Counted from the first letter of the stretch, positions 13,431-23,339 are shown. The stretch is 64,000 nt of DNA from Urophycis tenuis (GCA_036785325.1 JAXIVH010000002.1:11755499-11819498); one strand, 5' to 3'. The notes: a model not told the origin generated them from the sequence alone. A program made the numbers and translations.

Positions 13431-13871
13431 ACACAGCGAGTGAGAGGGAGGGTGGCTTGGGATAAAAAGAAAGAAACAATAAAAAGAGACCTTTGTGCTC
13501 CATGGCACGACATGGATTTCCTGCGCCTTTGAAAGAAAACCGTGGTACCAATTTTCGCCCGCGTTTGTGTGTGTGTGTGTGTGTGTGTACGCGGTTGTAC
13601 TGTGCATGCCTGAGTGTGTGCACGTCAGCGCAGACATGTGTGGCCGTGTGTTTCATGTCTTTCGGAGGGAGCGAGCGAGACAACCAAAGGAACAGATGTG
13701 AGGAGAGGAGTGCCCCGACGCCGCTTCCTCTACATTCTGCCATGCAGGAGGTGACGTCATCAGGAGTTAACAACACCCACCTGTTGTCTGAGCCGCGTTG
13801 CCGTGGAGACACACGGCGGCCATGAGAAGGACCACGGCGAGGCCGAGGGGAGGGACCCTGCTCTCCGCCAT
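686..13871 (-). CDS. col6a4: collagen VI alpha-4/5/6-class chain, 5' half (13 exons, gene runs off the left edge)
   Basis: Secreted chain of the collagen VI microfibril, an extracellular matrix polymer linking cells and basement membrane. Exons run 13871-13781, 11725-11117, 9450-8863, 8587-8018, 7868-7248, 7083-6523, 6447-5896, 5593-5018, 4627-4049, 2735-2386, 2038-1960, 1435-1290 and 778-686. All introns are GT-AG and the coding sum is 1805 codons without a stop. The order is signal peptide, nine VWA modules, then the start of a Gly-X-Y helix. Assignment to the alpha-4/5/6 class rather than alpha-3 rests on module-by-module resemblance, from memory, to human alpha-6(VI): the start of the fourth-last module, the split last module, and the Cys-Cys segment before the helix. 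Mammalian alpha-4/5/6 chains have seven N-terminal VWA modules and this one has nine. Teleosts are known to carry col6a4a/col6a4b, and I cannot tell which this is. An annotation as alpha-6(VI)-like would be equivalent. Confidence 0.9.
789..866 (+). repeat. (GA)n microsatellite, (CT)n on the col6a4 sense strand
   Basis: About 39 perfect GA units immediately upstream of the acceptor of the triple-helix exon. Only gttaac and the terminal cag separate it from the exon, so it occupies the polypyrimidine-tract position. Confidence 0.97.
988..1310 (-). repeat. 32-bp tandem array carrying the exon-12 splice donor and nine copies of it
   Basis: Ten units begin with ggtgga at 991, 1023, 1055, 1087, 1119, 1151, 1183, 1215, 1247 and 1279, exactly 32 bases apart. 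On the sense strand each unit reads AAACAGATC-GTAAGTCCACC plus a 12-base spacer. The unit at 1279 is the real exon-12 end and donor. Units at 1023 and 1055 match it over all 20 bases. Units at 991 and 1215 differ by one base. Units at 1119 and 1247 keep GT with more changes. Units at 1087, 1151 and 1183 have GT changed to AT. Weaker copies may extend to about 920. Confidence 0.92.
1290..1435 (-). CDS. col6a4: col6a4 exon 12: end of VWA module N1
   Basis: A 146-base exon encoding GVNALLAVALDGVHDFSQLQ through VGSTMLKQI, the last helix of N1. It ends in phase 0 at AAACAGATC|GTAAGT. The acceptor is ctgcag at 1436-1441. The last nine exon bases and first eleven intron bases are the first unit of a 32-bp tandem array that fills the intron (see separate entry). 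Confidence 0.88.
1495..1561 (+). repeat. (GA)n microsatellite in col6a4 intron 11
   Basis: About 33 GA units, (CT)n on the sense strand, ending about 60 bases before the acceptor of exon 12. The bases between are also CT-rich. Confidence 0.95.
1720..1812 (+). mobile_element. LINE 3'-tail-like fragment
   Basis: The stretch gcaatttccctcagggattattaaag followed by (TGTC)n resembles the 3' ends of fish Rex/L2-type LINEs (aatttccc-ggg-attaataaag plus a short tandem tail). Only the tail is present. Family placement is from memory of the motif. Confidence 0.45.
1960..2038 (-). CDS. col6a4: col6a4 exon 11: middle of VWA module N1
   Basis: A 79-base exon (phase 0 in, phase 1 out) encoding VLVVFTDGLDEDVMKLEHQS and on to RRSG. 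This is the fourth-strand/MIDAS-Asp segment of N1 and corresponds closely to KVVLLFSDGLDDDVEKLE in alpha-6(VI). The acceptor ttccag at 2039-2044 sits beside a (TG)n tract on the sense strand. The donor is GTGAGG at 1959. Confidence 0.88.
2058..2092 (+). repeat. (CA)n microsatellite beside the exon-11 acceptor
   Basis: About 17 CA units, (UG)n in the pre-mRNA, starting 20 bases upstream of the exon-11 acceptor. Together with its imperfect flank it replaces a normal polypyrimidine tract. Confidence 0.95.
2220..2287. repeat. 68-bp near-perfect palindrome in col6a4 intron 10
   Basis: The arms 2220-2252 and 2255-2287 are 33 bases each with a single mismatch, separated by two bases (ca). Core: tttggctttcattaa / ttaatgaaagccaaa. 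It sits in a 347-base intron and could fold into a long hairpin in the transcript, or be a compact palindromic MITE remnant. Confidence 0.95.
2386..2735 (-). CDS. col6a4: col6a4 exon 10: first part of VWA module N1
   Basis: A 350-base exon with a phase-1 start and a phase-0 end (AAG|GTACAG). It encodes the N-terminal half of the last VWA module, starting ACSIDVAIGFDISQRA. The MIDAS is degenerate here (D-I-S-Q-R), as in other alpha-4/5/6 N1 modules. The acceptor cag at 2736-2738 directly abuts a (CT)n microsatellite on the sense strand, which must serve as the polypyrimidine tract. Confidence 0.88.
2738..2816 (+). repeat. (GA)n microsatellite abutting the exon-10 acceptor
   Basis: About 39 GA units, (CT)n on the sense strand, running straight into the cag acceptor at 2736-2738. 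It is the only available polypyrimidine tract for exon 10. Confidence 0.97.
3198..3516 (+). mobile_element. teleost SINE-like dispersed repeat
   Basis: The head ggtggtgcagtggttagcac followed by tgtcgcctcacagcaag is a tRNA-like start known from many fish repeats. The body has ggttaattggtgtctctaaattg and ggctggcgacctgtccagg, and the tail is (ATGG)n at 3497-3516. It lies in col6a4 intron 9 antisense to the gene. The name of the family is not certain. Confidence 0.65.
4049..4627 (-). CDS. col6a4: col6a4 exon 9: VWA module N2
   Basis: A 193-codon phase-1/1 exon with acceptor ccccag at 4628-4633 and donor GTTAGC at 4048, the weakest donor in the gene. The MIDAS is intact (DQSGS, GGGTQIG, ITDGDSQDE). 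The tail TICKSRPPADISG joins directly to the split N1 module, as ICTTAGES does in alpha-6(VI). Confidence 0.86.
4628..5017. repeat. degenerate TACTC-type low-complexity intron
   Basis: Most of intron 8 (about 4660-5000) is made of variants of tactc/tgtactctac, with no perfect unit. It is a decayed simple repeat. A similar composition on the opposite strand occurs at 15070-15320. Confidence 0.7.
5018..5593 (-). CDS. col6a4: col6a4 exon 8: VWA module N3
   Basis: A 192-codon phase-1/1 exon with acceptor ctttag at 5594-5599 and donor GTAACT at 5017. The MIDAS is DGSTS with ITDGDATDR, and the Thr loop reads YGDTYTA. Several potential N-glycosylation sequons are visible (VNET, LNYT, ANMS, KNIS, CNTT), more than in the other modules. 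The neighbouring intron (4628-5017) is a degenerate TACTC-type low-complexity stretch. Confidence 0.88.
5896..6447 (-). CDS. col6a4: col6a4 exon 7: VWA module N4
   Basis: A 184-codon phase-1/1 exon with acceptor cctcag at 6448-6453 and donor GTGAGA at 5895. The MIDAS is intact (DSSGS, GGGTHTG, ITDGEAQDQ). The opening ACKDIPGDLLFLIDSSGS matches the ACKE...FLVDSSGS start of alpha-6(VI) N4. There is one potential N-glycosylation site (DANTTQ). Confidence 0.88.
6523..7083 (-). CDS. col6a4: col6a4 exon 6: VWA module N5
   Basis: A 187-codon phase-1/1 exon with acceptor ctccag at 7084-7089 and donor GTAAGC at 6522. It has an intact MIDAS (DHSGS, GGGTQTG, ITDGKSTDE). The ADIFFLVD start, the ENIKQIGGGT segment and the NNFDALKPIKDDI end line up with module N5 of mammalian alpha-6(VI), which anchors the module numbering. 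Confidence 0.88.
7248..7868 (-). CDS. col6a4: col6a4 exon 5: VWA module N6
   Basis: A 207-codon phase-1/1 exon with acceptor gcacag at 7869-7874 and donor GTTTGG at 7247. The MIDAS is complete: DESGS, GGGTNTG and ITDGESQDE. It opens with DCLAARVADVVF and ends with a Cys followed by a basic linker of about 20 residues that joins the next module. Confidence 0.88.
8018..8587 (-). CDS. col6a4: col6a4 exon 4: degenerate VWA module N7
   Basis: A 190-codon phase-1/1 exon that keeps the VWA fold pattern (DIYFLVD start, HRIGLAQY, LVVVSG, VTVMGIGLG) but has lost the MIDAS. The first loop is DNGLN instead of DxSxS, the Thr loop is missing, and VVVSGANSSDN replaces the ITDG motif. It also lacks the cysteines that bracket the other modules. 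Human alpha-6(VI) N7, its first module, is similarly degenerate at the ITDG position, so I treat this as the N7 equivalent. Confidence 0.85.
8863..9450 (-). CDS. col6a4: col6a4 exon 3: VWA module N8 (extra module)
   Basis: A 196-codon phase-1/1 exon with acceptor ccacag at 9451-9456 and donor GTATGG at 8862. It encodes a VWA domain with an intact DGSSS motif and ITDGDSLDD. The loop that normally carries the second MIDAS Thr reads RTGATATG, so metal binding is probably kept. Flanking cysteines are present (ECAET at the start, QTVCVSVED at the end). The intron downstream is CA-rich. Confidence 0.88.
9451..11116. other. col6a4 intron 2
   Basis: It holds two imperfect copies of a 47-base unit (agcaactgtttga-agcagaagaaactgagaatta) at about 9895-9985, continuing as a weaker gagaatta/agcaac pattern to 10090, and one hAT MITE at 10482-10817. 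Nothing else recognisable; no exon was seen. Confidence 0.7.
10482..10817. mobile_element. hAT-type MITE (336 bp)
   Basis: The ends are inverted: cagtggtactcaacc at the left, and the right end reads cagcgatactcaaccc in reverse complement. This is the CAGNGNTNCTCAACC-type hAT terminus. Flanking 8-bp duplications are ccgtagag (10474-10481) and ctgtagag (10818-10825), 7 of 8 matching. There is no coding capacity. Confidence 0.85.
11117..11725 (-). CDS. col6a4: col6a4 exon 2: VWA module N9 (extra module)
   Basis: This 203-codon exon has phase-1 boundaries on both sides (acceptor ctcag at 11726-11730, donor GTAACA at 11116). It encodes one full VWA domain. All MIDAS elements are present: DGSSS after the first strand, the Thr in GGGTNTG, and ITDGKSQDD. 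One Cys precedes and one follows the domain. It resembles the next module (similar CxSVE tails) and has no clear counterpart in seven-module mammalian alpha-4/5/6 chains. Confidence 0.88.
11726..13780. other. col6a4 intron 1
   Basis: A 2-kb intron. Outside the hAT element at 12357-13166 it holds (GT)n tracts at 13401-13430 and 13566-13589. Bases 11726-12350 are unremarkable GC-rich sequence without an exon. Confidence 0.6.
12357..13166. mobile_element. non-autonomous hAT element (810 bp) with perfect target duplication
   Basis: The element starts cagggctccgaactggttc and ends with the inverse of cagggctttaaaacgaaatg. It is flanked by identical 8-bp duplications gttcaaat at 12349-12356 and 13167-13174. 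Subterminal regions are rich in gaacgg/aaacgaaa units in both orientations. Internal sequence shows no transposase. The perfect duplication suggests a fairly recent insertion. Confidence 0.9.
13781..13871 (-). CDS. col6a4: col6a4 exon 1: start codon and signal peptide
   Basis: The ATG at 13871-13869 has A at -3 and G at +4, a good Kozak context. It opens a 30-codon exon beginning MAESRVPPLGLAVVLLMAAV, a typical secretory signal with a Leu/Val/Ala core and a likely cleavage near the NAA/QTT region. The exon ends at a phase-1 donor (ACAACAG|GTGGGT). The split codon is completed by the exon starting at 11725 to give Val-Cys-Thr, so the frame fits. The intron is about 2 kb and contains a hAT element. 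Confidence 0.8.
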
Positions 13872-13934
13872 GTTCAGGGGTTGCTCTCAAGACCCTCGCT
13901 CTTCCTGAGAGAGAGAGGGAGGGGGGAGTGTGTT

Positions 13935-13986
<52 letters not shown>

Positions 13987-14115
13987 ACACACATATTAGG
14001 GAGGAAGAGAACTTGTGGGCATGTGCAGAATGAATCCTGATGTGAATAAAACGTAAATAAAAAAATATGGAGATAGAGAAAACGTTTTTGTCAAAATGTA
14101 TCACTTGTAACACTC
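13872..14115 (-). promoter_or_regulatory. col6a4 5' UTR and proximal upstream region
   Basis: This is the sequence upstream of the collagen start codon. It contains a (TG)n-(GA)n block at 13932-13981, which is (CT)n-(CA)n on the sense strand. I see no convincing TATA box, and the transcription start cannot be placed from sequence alone. Confidence 0.3.
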
Positions 14116-17100
14116 AACAATGTATCACCGTTCATACATCAGACATGACAAGAGAGTGTTTGTTCTGGAGTGTTATGTTCTGAAAACAGGAGTGGGAGGT
14201 GTTGGCTGTATATATTATAATGAACTTTATAGCAAATACACACAAACTTATGGAAACAATACATGCACGAAGGTACACACATTAACGCAGACAAACACAC
14301 ATGCACAAAAAATGAGTACCTTCATCCTACTAAAGTTCATTCTACTAAATACGACAACGTTACGAATGGAGATGTGGAAGTGATAAACGAGTTTCTAATT
14401 GATTCTATAACTCATCTTCTTCTCTCAATGACATGCAAACCACATGGAGCCTGCAAGCACCCAGACCCATTAAATCATCTCTCTCCGTTACGACATATGA
14501 AGACAGATCCACTCCCCAAACACATCTTCATCAGGAGTTTGTGTATGATGTGTGTGTATGTGTTCATGCACAAGGATGTGTGTTAGCTTTGTGTGAACAT
14601 GTGAAACTTTATATGTGTATACATGATTGTATGTTCGTATTGTATTTTTCATATATATATCTGTAAGTGTATGTGTATTTCATCACTGTGTATGTGTGTG
14701 TGTGTGTGCATGTTTGTTTGTAGTGGCAGCGTGTGTGAGTTTGTTGTTGATGCTTGCGTGTATGTGTGTGCGTTCTGTGTTTTGTCTGCATGCGTGACTA
14801 TTTGTTGTGTTCCATGTGTGCGTGTGTGTTTAATGGCAACAATGTGCATGTGAATGAACTACAATGGTCTCTAAGACCTTTTGAAGTGTAGAGGGTGGGA
14901 TTAAAACCTATTCAGGAGGTAGGATCAGGTTTCTACTGGGATGTGACCTATGACCTCAAACCCACATTCTCACTGACCTTCACACAGCAGCCAGGTGTTA
15001 CGGCTTGCAGAGCTACAGCATATAGTCGCAGAGAAAAACAACTATTTTCCACGTTCAAAAATGTAATTCAGTACAGTTGATCAGAGTAGAGTAGAGTATA
15101 GTGCATCAGAGTAGCGTAGAGTATAGAACAGTAAAGTAGGCTCACTATCCCGTAGAGTAGAAAACGACAGAGCTGAGAAGAATTGATCAGAATAGAGCTG
15201 GCTAAACTGTACATTAGGATAGATTAGAGTACAGTGGAGTACAGAGGAGTTGAGTGGAGCAGGGTTGAAGTAGTAAGAGCAGAGAAGATCGGAGTAGGGC
15301 AGTTGAACACAGCAGAGCTCTTGAAGCATTTGTTGCATGTACTAACAGAAACAGTCTAAACAGACACATTGTGTGCTCCTGTGTTGAACTGTGGCCACTT
15401 GGCTTCTAGAGCATTGTACTCTGTGTGGGTTTCTTGGCTGTGGCAGCAAGTGAACAAACACATTGCACAGCCTCACAACAAATACATAAAATACATTTTC
15501 TTTCAAAGTCCGAGGTATTTTCCTCAGATGAGGTGGTGGTGAGGAAGAACGCAAGGGTAACGCAACAACTAAAGGACAACCTTCCCATGTCCTCCTGCTG
15601 GCAAATCAAGGACCACTTGGGAAATGGTGTCTAAAAGGTTTGGCAGTATTCTGATTGTGTTTAGATTTGACCTGGGTTTATATTTTGACTGGGTACATTA
15701 GCACAAAATGACCAGCATACATCTGACGAGTGTGTTTACATGCTTGTTTGTTTCGTCAACCATGAAGTTTCCATGAGTTTCCAAAGTAGAGCAGTGAGTG
15801 CAGCATAGAGCAGTGTTTCTCAACCTTAGGGCGCAACAATGGTCCCAAACAGCAATAACAACATGCTGCATTATTACTTTTTTAAACTTCTTGATGAACT
15901 TAACATATTCTATGAACAGGGATGGTTGCTATGATACCATGCAATGCAGTGATGGCCAGAGCAAAAACGTTTGAGGTTTAAGAGCAGTAAATTATGAAGA
16001 ATAGTTTCCACAAAGTCCACAAAAGTAAAAGCTAAAAGCAAAAGTAAAAGCACAAAAGTAAAAGCTACCAAAAGGTTAGTCTGCTGCTACACAGACAGGA
16101 AAGGGAAAACCTAATGCATTCCAACTAAACATTCTTCAGGACTTTATACTTTATAAACAGTTAAATGCTACCATATTGGACATTAGCAGCCACAAGCATA
16201 GCACGAAGAAGAGACGTCACATACAGTTAAAAGCCAGCAGTATTTTGTTAGGCGAAGCTACTGGCTAACAGAGAATAGTTGTGAGGATGTTTTTATCATA
16301 GGCAGTGCTATGGTCTAGACAGTCACATACGTTACACAGAAAGAGGGATTAAGATTGTCATCCATGCTACTCTACATTAGCTAGCCAACTACTGTTGGTG
16401 GCTGTCTTCTGCTACAACTTTATCACATTTTGAGTCTCTATTACAGAAACATGTGTCATGATTTGAAACTATTAAAGGCAGCATGAACATCTAAATGAAC
16501 TCAAGTGCAAGAGGGCAAGGTTTACCATTCCAACTAATTATAAAACATTATATATAAAACATGTTTTTTAACCTAGGAGTAGAACCAATAGGCAGTAAAT
16601 ATGCCATCACCTGTTTTGAAACAAATCCTGAATCACACCCCTCATACATTTTATGTTGTCCTTAAATTCAAGAACAACAACTTTAACAAGGGCAAATTAA
16701 TTCACCACATGCTGCTCTAAACATCCATTTTAAGTTAAAACATTTTTTATAGTTGTTCTAACATCAGAGAATGTCTTTGTTTTATCTTCAGGTTTGGTAA
16801 AAACATATATTGTCTTCTCATTCTCTTGTTAAAGTTCTGGACCATGGAGAACATGGATGAATTATGAAGGCTGTAACAGGCACCGTAAACTGCAACAAGT
16901 GTCTGGCCAGGGTGCATGTATGCTAAAAAGGAAAAGTATGCACTCTTGACCATCAGATAGCAGTCCTGCTCTCAAGTACTACCTCTAGAGAGCATCAGAA
17001 GTATTTATTATTGGCTCAAGGCTTATGTGAATAAAAGAAACACATGGCTTTAGAATTATGCACAGCAACTATGTTAGAAACCTCACTCCATCTCAATATA

Positions 17101-17470
17101 CATAACTATGTGCCAGCAAACAAAGGACTGTGTACTATTAAGACTAACCTTGCTTCCAATAACACCTCTTCACCCTAAATATCCCAGAATCTGTTGATTT
17201 TGGACCCTAAGTGTCCCCAGAACAGGAAGTTCAATTACCAAATCACCAGAGCTAGTGCCCATCTGTCTATGTTTACCACAAATTATGCCATTTCCCGTGA
17301 TCAGGATGCACCAGACAGGTCTAGCCATGGGCCATGGCAAAGGAATTCCAGGGAGTAATCTGCCCTTTCGCTGACAGGAATACGAGATCAGATAGTTCCT
17401 CCTTCACGTTTTATTCACATCAGGATTCATTCTGCACATCCCCACAAGTTCTCTTCCTCCCTAATATGTG
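14116..17470. other. intergenic, no gene seen
   Basis: AT-rich sequence. It holds TG-rich stretches at 14530-14850, a degenerate gagta-type low-complexity block at 15070-15320, and a possible hAT end (cagtgtttctcaacc) at 15811 without a partner. Short aaaagtaaaagc repeats lie at 16020-16072. No ORF here has coding character. Confidence 0.6.
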
Positions 17471-17477
17471 TCTTTCT

Positions 17478-17480
17478 CTC

Positions 17481-17572
<92 letters not shown>

Positions 17573-17576
17573 TCTG

Positions 17577-17608
<32 letters not shown>

Positions 17609-17612
17609 ACTT
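17478..17612 (+). repeat. (CT)n microsatellite
   Basis: Over 110 bases of CT units with small interruptions near 17567 and 17596. Confidence 0.96.
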
Positions 17613-18765
17613 TATACCACTCTTTCTGCCTCTGCCCCTATATTTCTATCTCTGAACCACTCTGTACGGCTCTCTCTACCCCTCCTCCTCTCGTACTCTA
17701 TCACTGTCTCTTTCTCACCCTCTACACTTTTTTTGAAGCTCAGTTTGGTCATATGACGTATGCTATATCACATGACGTGAAGATATGGAACGTCATGATA
17801 TATGACAAGCAACAAGTCAACACTGGTTTCCACGGAGACATGGAGGGGTTTCAGAACGCGCAACCATCTTTTCTTAGTGGCGGAAAAACACACAAAGCAT
17901 TGCTCTTGGTTCACACGCTTGGTTCACACGTGCCCGTTCACAGGCATGTGCATGCACACGCGTGTGTGTGTGTGTAATGGGGTTTTAGCCTACAACCAGG
18001 TCTGTATGTGATCACATGTCACACAGCTGAGGCCCCTGAATCTGAAGAGCCAGGGGCTCACTCTAATTGTATCCATGTGAATGAAATCAAAGGACTGCTG
18101 AGGAATGAGTGATTGTTTTAGATGGACCGCTGCAAGTAAGCTTCCTGTTTCTGAGAGACAGAGCATGCTTGATGTGGGAGCAGGGCCGAATTGTTTGGAG
18201 TTTCACATCCTTCCCATCTGAGATGAAATTGGACGTGCATAGACGGCCCGGCTTGTCGGGCAACATATGAAGTGTTCCACGCCTGAGAACCAGGAGGGGG
18301 CCGACCTCGGCGTGGAGCCCCACCAGACTCATCAACAAGGCTATTACTGGTGACCTCGGATGGGTTAACAGATCTGGGCCCCCCCACATCTTGGCGGCAC
18401 ATGGTGGAGGAATGACGTGAACTTGGGACATGACACACGCAACCGATTTGAGGGCGTAGATTTGCTTTCTGCGGAGCATGCCATTCTTTGCAATGAAAAT
18501 AATAAACAACAATAAAATGGGAGATGTGTCAAGCTTACTGGGAGAAATGGAAAAGGATACTGGAAGAGGTGGATGGAGGGGTCAGCTCAGTTGTCAAGTC
18601 TATTCAATTGTCAATGAAAACGGTGCTTTATTCCAGACTTCATAGGTCCAGATTTAGCCTGTATAGTTTAATGCCACCCAACCCAACCAAAAAAAAGGGT
18701 CAAGAAAAGGAAGAAAAATCCATCGAAGGAGACCAAGGAAACCCTGAGAAGGCTTGTAGAGAGCA

Positions 18766-18790
18766 GCCCCCCCCCCCCCCCCCCCCCCCC
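18766..18790 (+). repeat. poly-C tract (25 bp)
   Basis: Uninterrupted C run in intergenic sequence; G-quadruplex forming potential on the minus strand. Confidence 0.95.
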
Positions 18791-21700
18791 TTGACAGCTT
18801 CGCAAGGGAATTGATCCCATGTGGTGCACAAAGAAGAAATGTAAAACACACACACATACAGGGAGAAAAACAAGTCAAATAGGGTAAGCATTCATCAACA
18901 CGACGTTCACCTCGATCTCATACATTTTAGAGACGGCCCCCTCGGGTCAAAATGTTAATTGGTCGACTTTGGTATATACACTACCAGGGGTTTGTTTTCC
19001 ACTGGGGCCACCCAGGCTTTGGATTATAAACACTCACTGTATTGTAACTGAAGTGTTTTCTGACTTGAGATAACAACCACCAAATGGCTCAAATCTCACC
19101 CCAGCAACAAAAACATTTAATTTTATTGCCGATCAGAATACAGCCACTGCCACAATAAGCTCAGGTGGGACGCATTTCTCTTCTGTCTGGACATTTCAAA
19201 GGGTCCACGTTTTAGTAAAAGAAATCTCAACATCATTCACCGCTGAGACCGTCCCTCATAATTGAGAGCCTGGTCATGGCTGGAGGCCGAACGGTAGACG
19301 TGAGATACAGCGACAGCTCACCATCTGCCACCAGCTCTCCTTGGCCTCTCCACTACCTTCTGCAGCTAATTGACACACAAGCCGGTCAAGGTCACTCCTC
19401 CCCGATCCCTCAATACAAACACACACGCCGGCCCGTGAAAGAAAACCCAAACACCTCCTGGGTTCCCCCAGATGGGTGGTGTAACCTCCCAGCTTGTCAA
19501 ACACACTTCGGACACTCTTTATCCACCCGTCCTCCTCCCCTTGTTCACCCACCCGCCAACAACACCCCAAATCCCCATTGGAACCCTGCCTTGGGCTTTG
19601 TTGGACTCCATCTGATGCCTCACGAAACACAAACTCTGCGGATCACCCTGGTGTTTATAATTCACTCTTGGTGATAGGCCTGTTTGAAAGGCAGTTGTTT
19701 ATGCGTGGGATAATCTAAACAGAGATCTGTTATTTAGATGTATAGGGACTAGGGAGGCCCCCTCCATGCAAATGGCAAACACAAAACCCCTTTTACCTGC
19801 TGCTTCGGCTGTGAAACGCAACACTGTGCACATGGCAGGCAGTAAACACTTCTAAATAATACACCTTGATTGAGTACAGCCGGGGCTCCTCGTATTGCTC
19901 TCACAGCTCAGTTGAGTCTGAAAGAATCGATAGAGGTTCAAATTTGTTATGAGAGTCATGACAAATCCTTTCACACATTGTTAATCACAGCACTAATGTT
20001 GAAGAGCTGCTCAATATACAAATTATGCATTGTGTAATCATTGTAATGTGTAGAGCTGATTTGAACGAACCTCAGTGAAAGCTTCATGTTTGGAAGTTCA
20101 TCCAAACAAATGACTGGATGAACTTCCTGTGTTCGCATTAGGATGGGTGGATCAAGCTAATTTAGGAGTCCATTGGTGGTCCTCTGGAGACCAGCATCAC
20201 CTGCGCTCTGCCACAGAGAACATGGGTGGATTGCTGGTCTTCAAAGCTGGGTTCAGACACTGGGGTTTGCATGGTAGAATCTGATAAGTTGCACATTTTC
20301 CTGTCTGAAGGAATTGGCAAATTGAGCAACAGTTCAGGGAAAGCAACAGCAAGGGTCACATTCTGATACCGTTGCAGAATAACAAATACCACTCACGAAA
20401 GTCCAAACAAATCCAGGAGTGGATACATGATATGTGATACACCTCTTAACGCATTGCAGACGCTTTCTTTCAAAGAGATAAATGGACCAGGCCGACATAG
20501 TTCTCTGTTTTTTTCTAACAGCCAGCACCTCTTCAATTAATGACCAGAGGTGATGAAGATTTATGTGATGTGGTTGTCCTACTCGGAGGTCTCCCGAGGT
20601 GTCGTTCCTCAAACATCACGTAAGTGGTGGCGAGGCGGCCGCACCGCGGGGAAGGAAGGTATGAAAAACGTCCGGCCAAACACAGCTGCTTTCTCAGGCT
20701 GGAGACCACAACATCAACAGAATGACTGCTTTAATGCTGTAAGGCGGTGGAAAACTGCGGTGTTGATTGGTAAACATCTGTCTGCCACTTCATAGACAAG
20801 ACCAGCTCACTGTCGTGATCTACTTTTCTGACTTTTCCCTATTGCTGTTCATGATATTTTACAGTAGCTTAAATCTTACTTAACTTTCATAAGGTTTTGT
20901 GCTACTGTTTGCTGTCCACACAACACCAATTATCATCCTTCATGCCTGGAGGGAGTTATCCCTCCTTTTTGTTCTTTCTGAAGGTTTTCTTGTCGTTTAG
21001 AGGGCTTAGGGTTAACAGGGTGTTGTAAAATGGGGCAGTCTGTGAAGCCCTTTGAGACTGTAACAAGTTAAAGGTACTCTGCATAAAAATCAGAAATTAA
21101 TTATCATGACCCCTTTGGCTGTAAGTTATTTGCTGTCTGCTCAAGCTCGACAATTGAGAGAATACTACAAAGTTAATAAATAATACTAAGCTAGCTCTTC
21201 TATACGGCTATCGCACACTAAGACTTCACTGCCTTCCTTTTTCCAGAGAAAACCTTCCTGGTGAGAATATAATAGAAACTAGCCCACAGGCTGATCTACG
21301 CAGCAGAAAGAGAGTCAGTGAAAGTGATTTTTTTAATTTAAATTACAACCTGTAAAGTCCTACACATAGTCCCTTTAAGGACCATACTAATAAATTACAC
21401 AAGGGTTTTATTTTCCTGGTTCCAGACCCTACATACCCACTGTTGGGTATGTTCTGTGATTCAGCATTGGATGTCGGTTGAGCGGTTCTCGGCTCTGATG
21501 TAATTTTCAATCAGCCAATCAGTGTTTTCTTGTAGTTGGGACTTCAAAGAAAATATGCTGATGCAATTTGTGGGACCGTAACAAGCGAACAGCGCGGAAA
21601 TTCCCATAGTGAAAAATGTGGATTGTTGTTTTTTTAAGTCTCTGTTGCCATTGAAGCTGTTTTGAAAAAACAACCAGAAATCCTGGCAAAAGATCACAAA

Positions 21701-23150
21701 ACACACTTTCCCGAATCTGTTCCGTTATCACTTGGTGATGGTGGAAGTCGTCACCAAGTCACAGTTGAGACGTCGCAGGTCACTTCAAGTCACAAGTCAC
21801 AGCTGAGACGTAAGAAACTAGAGACTTTTAAATTATGAAGTGAAACAAACCAGAAGTGTGTGAGATTTATGCCATTTCAGTGGGGAATGGATCCACAGGA
21901 ATTATAACCCTCTACCCTGAATAATGTGAGTGCCATCTTCTACCCACAATGCACTTCCTGGCCACATGTGGAAACCACATTATACGATGCTTTCATGATC
22001 AAGTGTATTGTCCCGTAGGACACATGGTTCATATAACTCTGCACAATAATGGTATATTCTCTCAGCACAAACTATTGGCAGGAATTGGAGACATAGTTGG
22101 ACCACCGCCAAACACTGTAATTAGACATTTGAAAAACCAGCCCAGAAACCCCCACAACAATGAAGGGCACAGGCCTTACCCATTGAAAAGCTGAACCAAA
22201 GACAAAATAAAATCATGCCATGGTCAACACAATGAAGATAAATGTATCTACAATATGCACAAACGCTGAGCTAATATGCTTGCAGCTAACTATGCTATTA
22301 ACAGCGATTTTTGTAGCAGCAACTGGAATTGTGTTAGCCGTTAACATGCTAATAGGAATTGTGGAATGCATTGTGGCAGCGAACATGCTAGCAACAGGGA
22401 TTGTGTTAGCTGAAGATTCTTAGTGAAATGGATTGTGTTACGTGTTAACATACAAGCAGCATTCATCGTTTTGGTGGCTAACATGCTATTGTTGTAACTG
22501 CTGGGATAAGGGATGGCTACATAGTTGTGGTCCCTCAACTGTATGGGTCATCTTGACAGACTAAACATCTGCTCTCTGAAGATTGTGGGTGTTATCATTC
22601 ATTTAACCACCCGGTGTGAGGCTGATTAGTCATCCCAAGCTGTTTTAAAATCATCCACTGGTGACATCACAAGGGGGAGTGTTCACAACCAGATGTTTGA
22701 CATAGATCTACCGGGCTATGAGTTGGTTCAGTCCATCAGGGAGGCGCCCGGTGAGTTGATTTATCGGTCAAACATCTGGGTGTTGTGAAATTATGAAAAT
22801 ATAAAATCTGGCAAGATAGTCACCTGAAAACTAAAATGCAGATTGTACAACATGCATCAGATTGTCTAACTGTAGGAAATCCCCCTATTGGTGACTTTTG
22901 TGTGTATTGTTTAAATTCCATGGGTTTAGAATAACTAGTGCTATCAGTATCATGGAGGCCTCGCGTGTGCATGACAATGCTCCATGATGCACATGTGTGT
23001 CAGTTTGATGTGTAAAATGTACCATTATGAAGTCAGGATAGTTCAAGAGCAAGTTACCAGAATGTGATTTCAATGGGATTCCAGCACGTGTTCAGTCTCT
23101 CATGCCACTGCACAGAACAAAAGAAAGTGTGTTAAGCCTCACCGTGTAGA
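18791..23150. other. intergenic, no gene seen
   Basis: No conserved ORF. Bases 20935-21080 (ctttctgaaggttttct... gaagccctttgagactg) look like the 3' part of a fish non-LTR repeat. Bases 22260-22500 are a decayed minisatellite built on ggaattgtgttagc/taacatgcta. At 22682-22705 and 22768-22790 there is an imperfect inverted pair around ccagatgtttgac. Confidence 0.55.
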
Positions 23151-23158
23151 CTACATTG

Positions 23159-23160
<2 letters not shown>

Positions 23161-23190
<30 letters not shown>
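23161..23190 (+). repeat. (CA)n microsatellite
   Basis: About 15 CA units in intergenic DNA. Confidence 0.95.
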
Positions 23191-23192
<2 letters not shown>

Positions 23193-23339
23193 CTATAAAT
23201 ACTATAATAAATAATATAACAACACCAGACTCCATTTACTTGCATTTTGCACCACAAACTGCTATCTAGGACACTAGTATGCATACGGGTCCTCTCGTCA
23301 CCGACCTGACTTAAGAGCGCGTATTTAATCTAATCTATT

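Noticed and set aside
15811..15830. Single hAT-like end cagtgtttctcaacc
   Set aside because: No partner end or target duplication was found nearby, so no element can be delimited.
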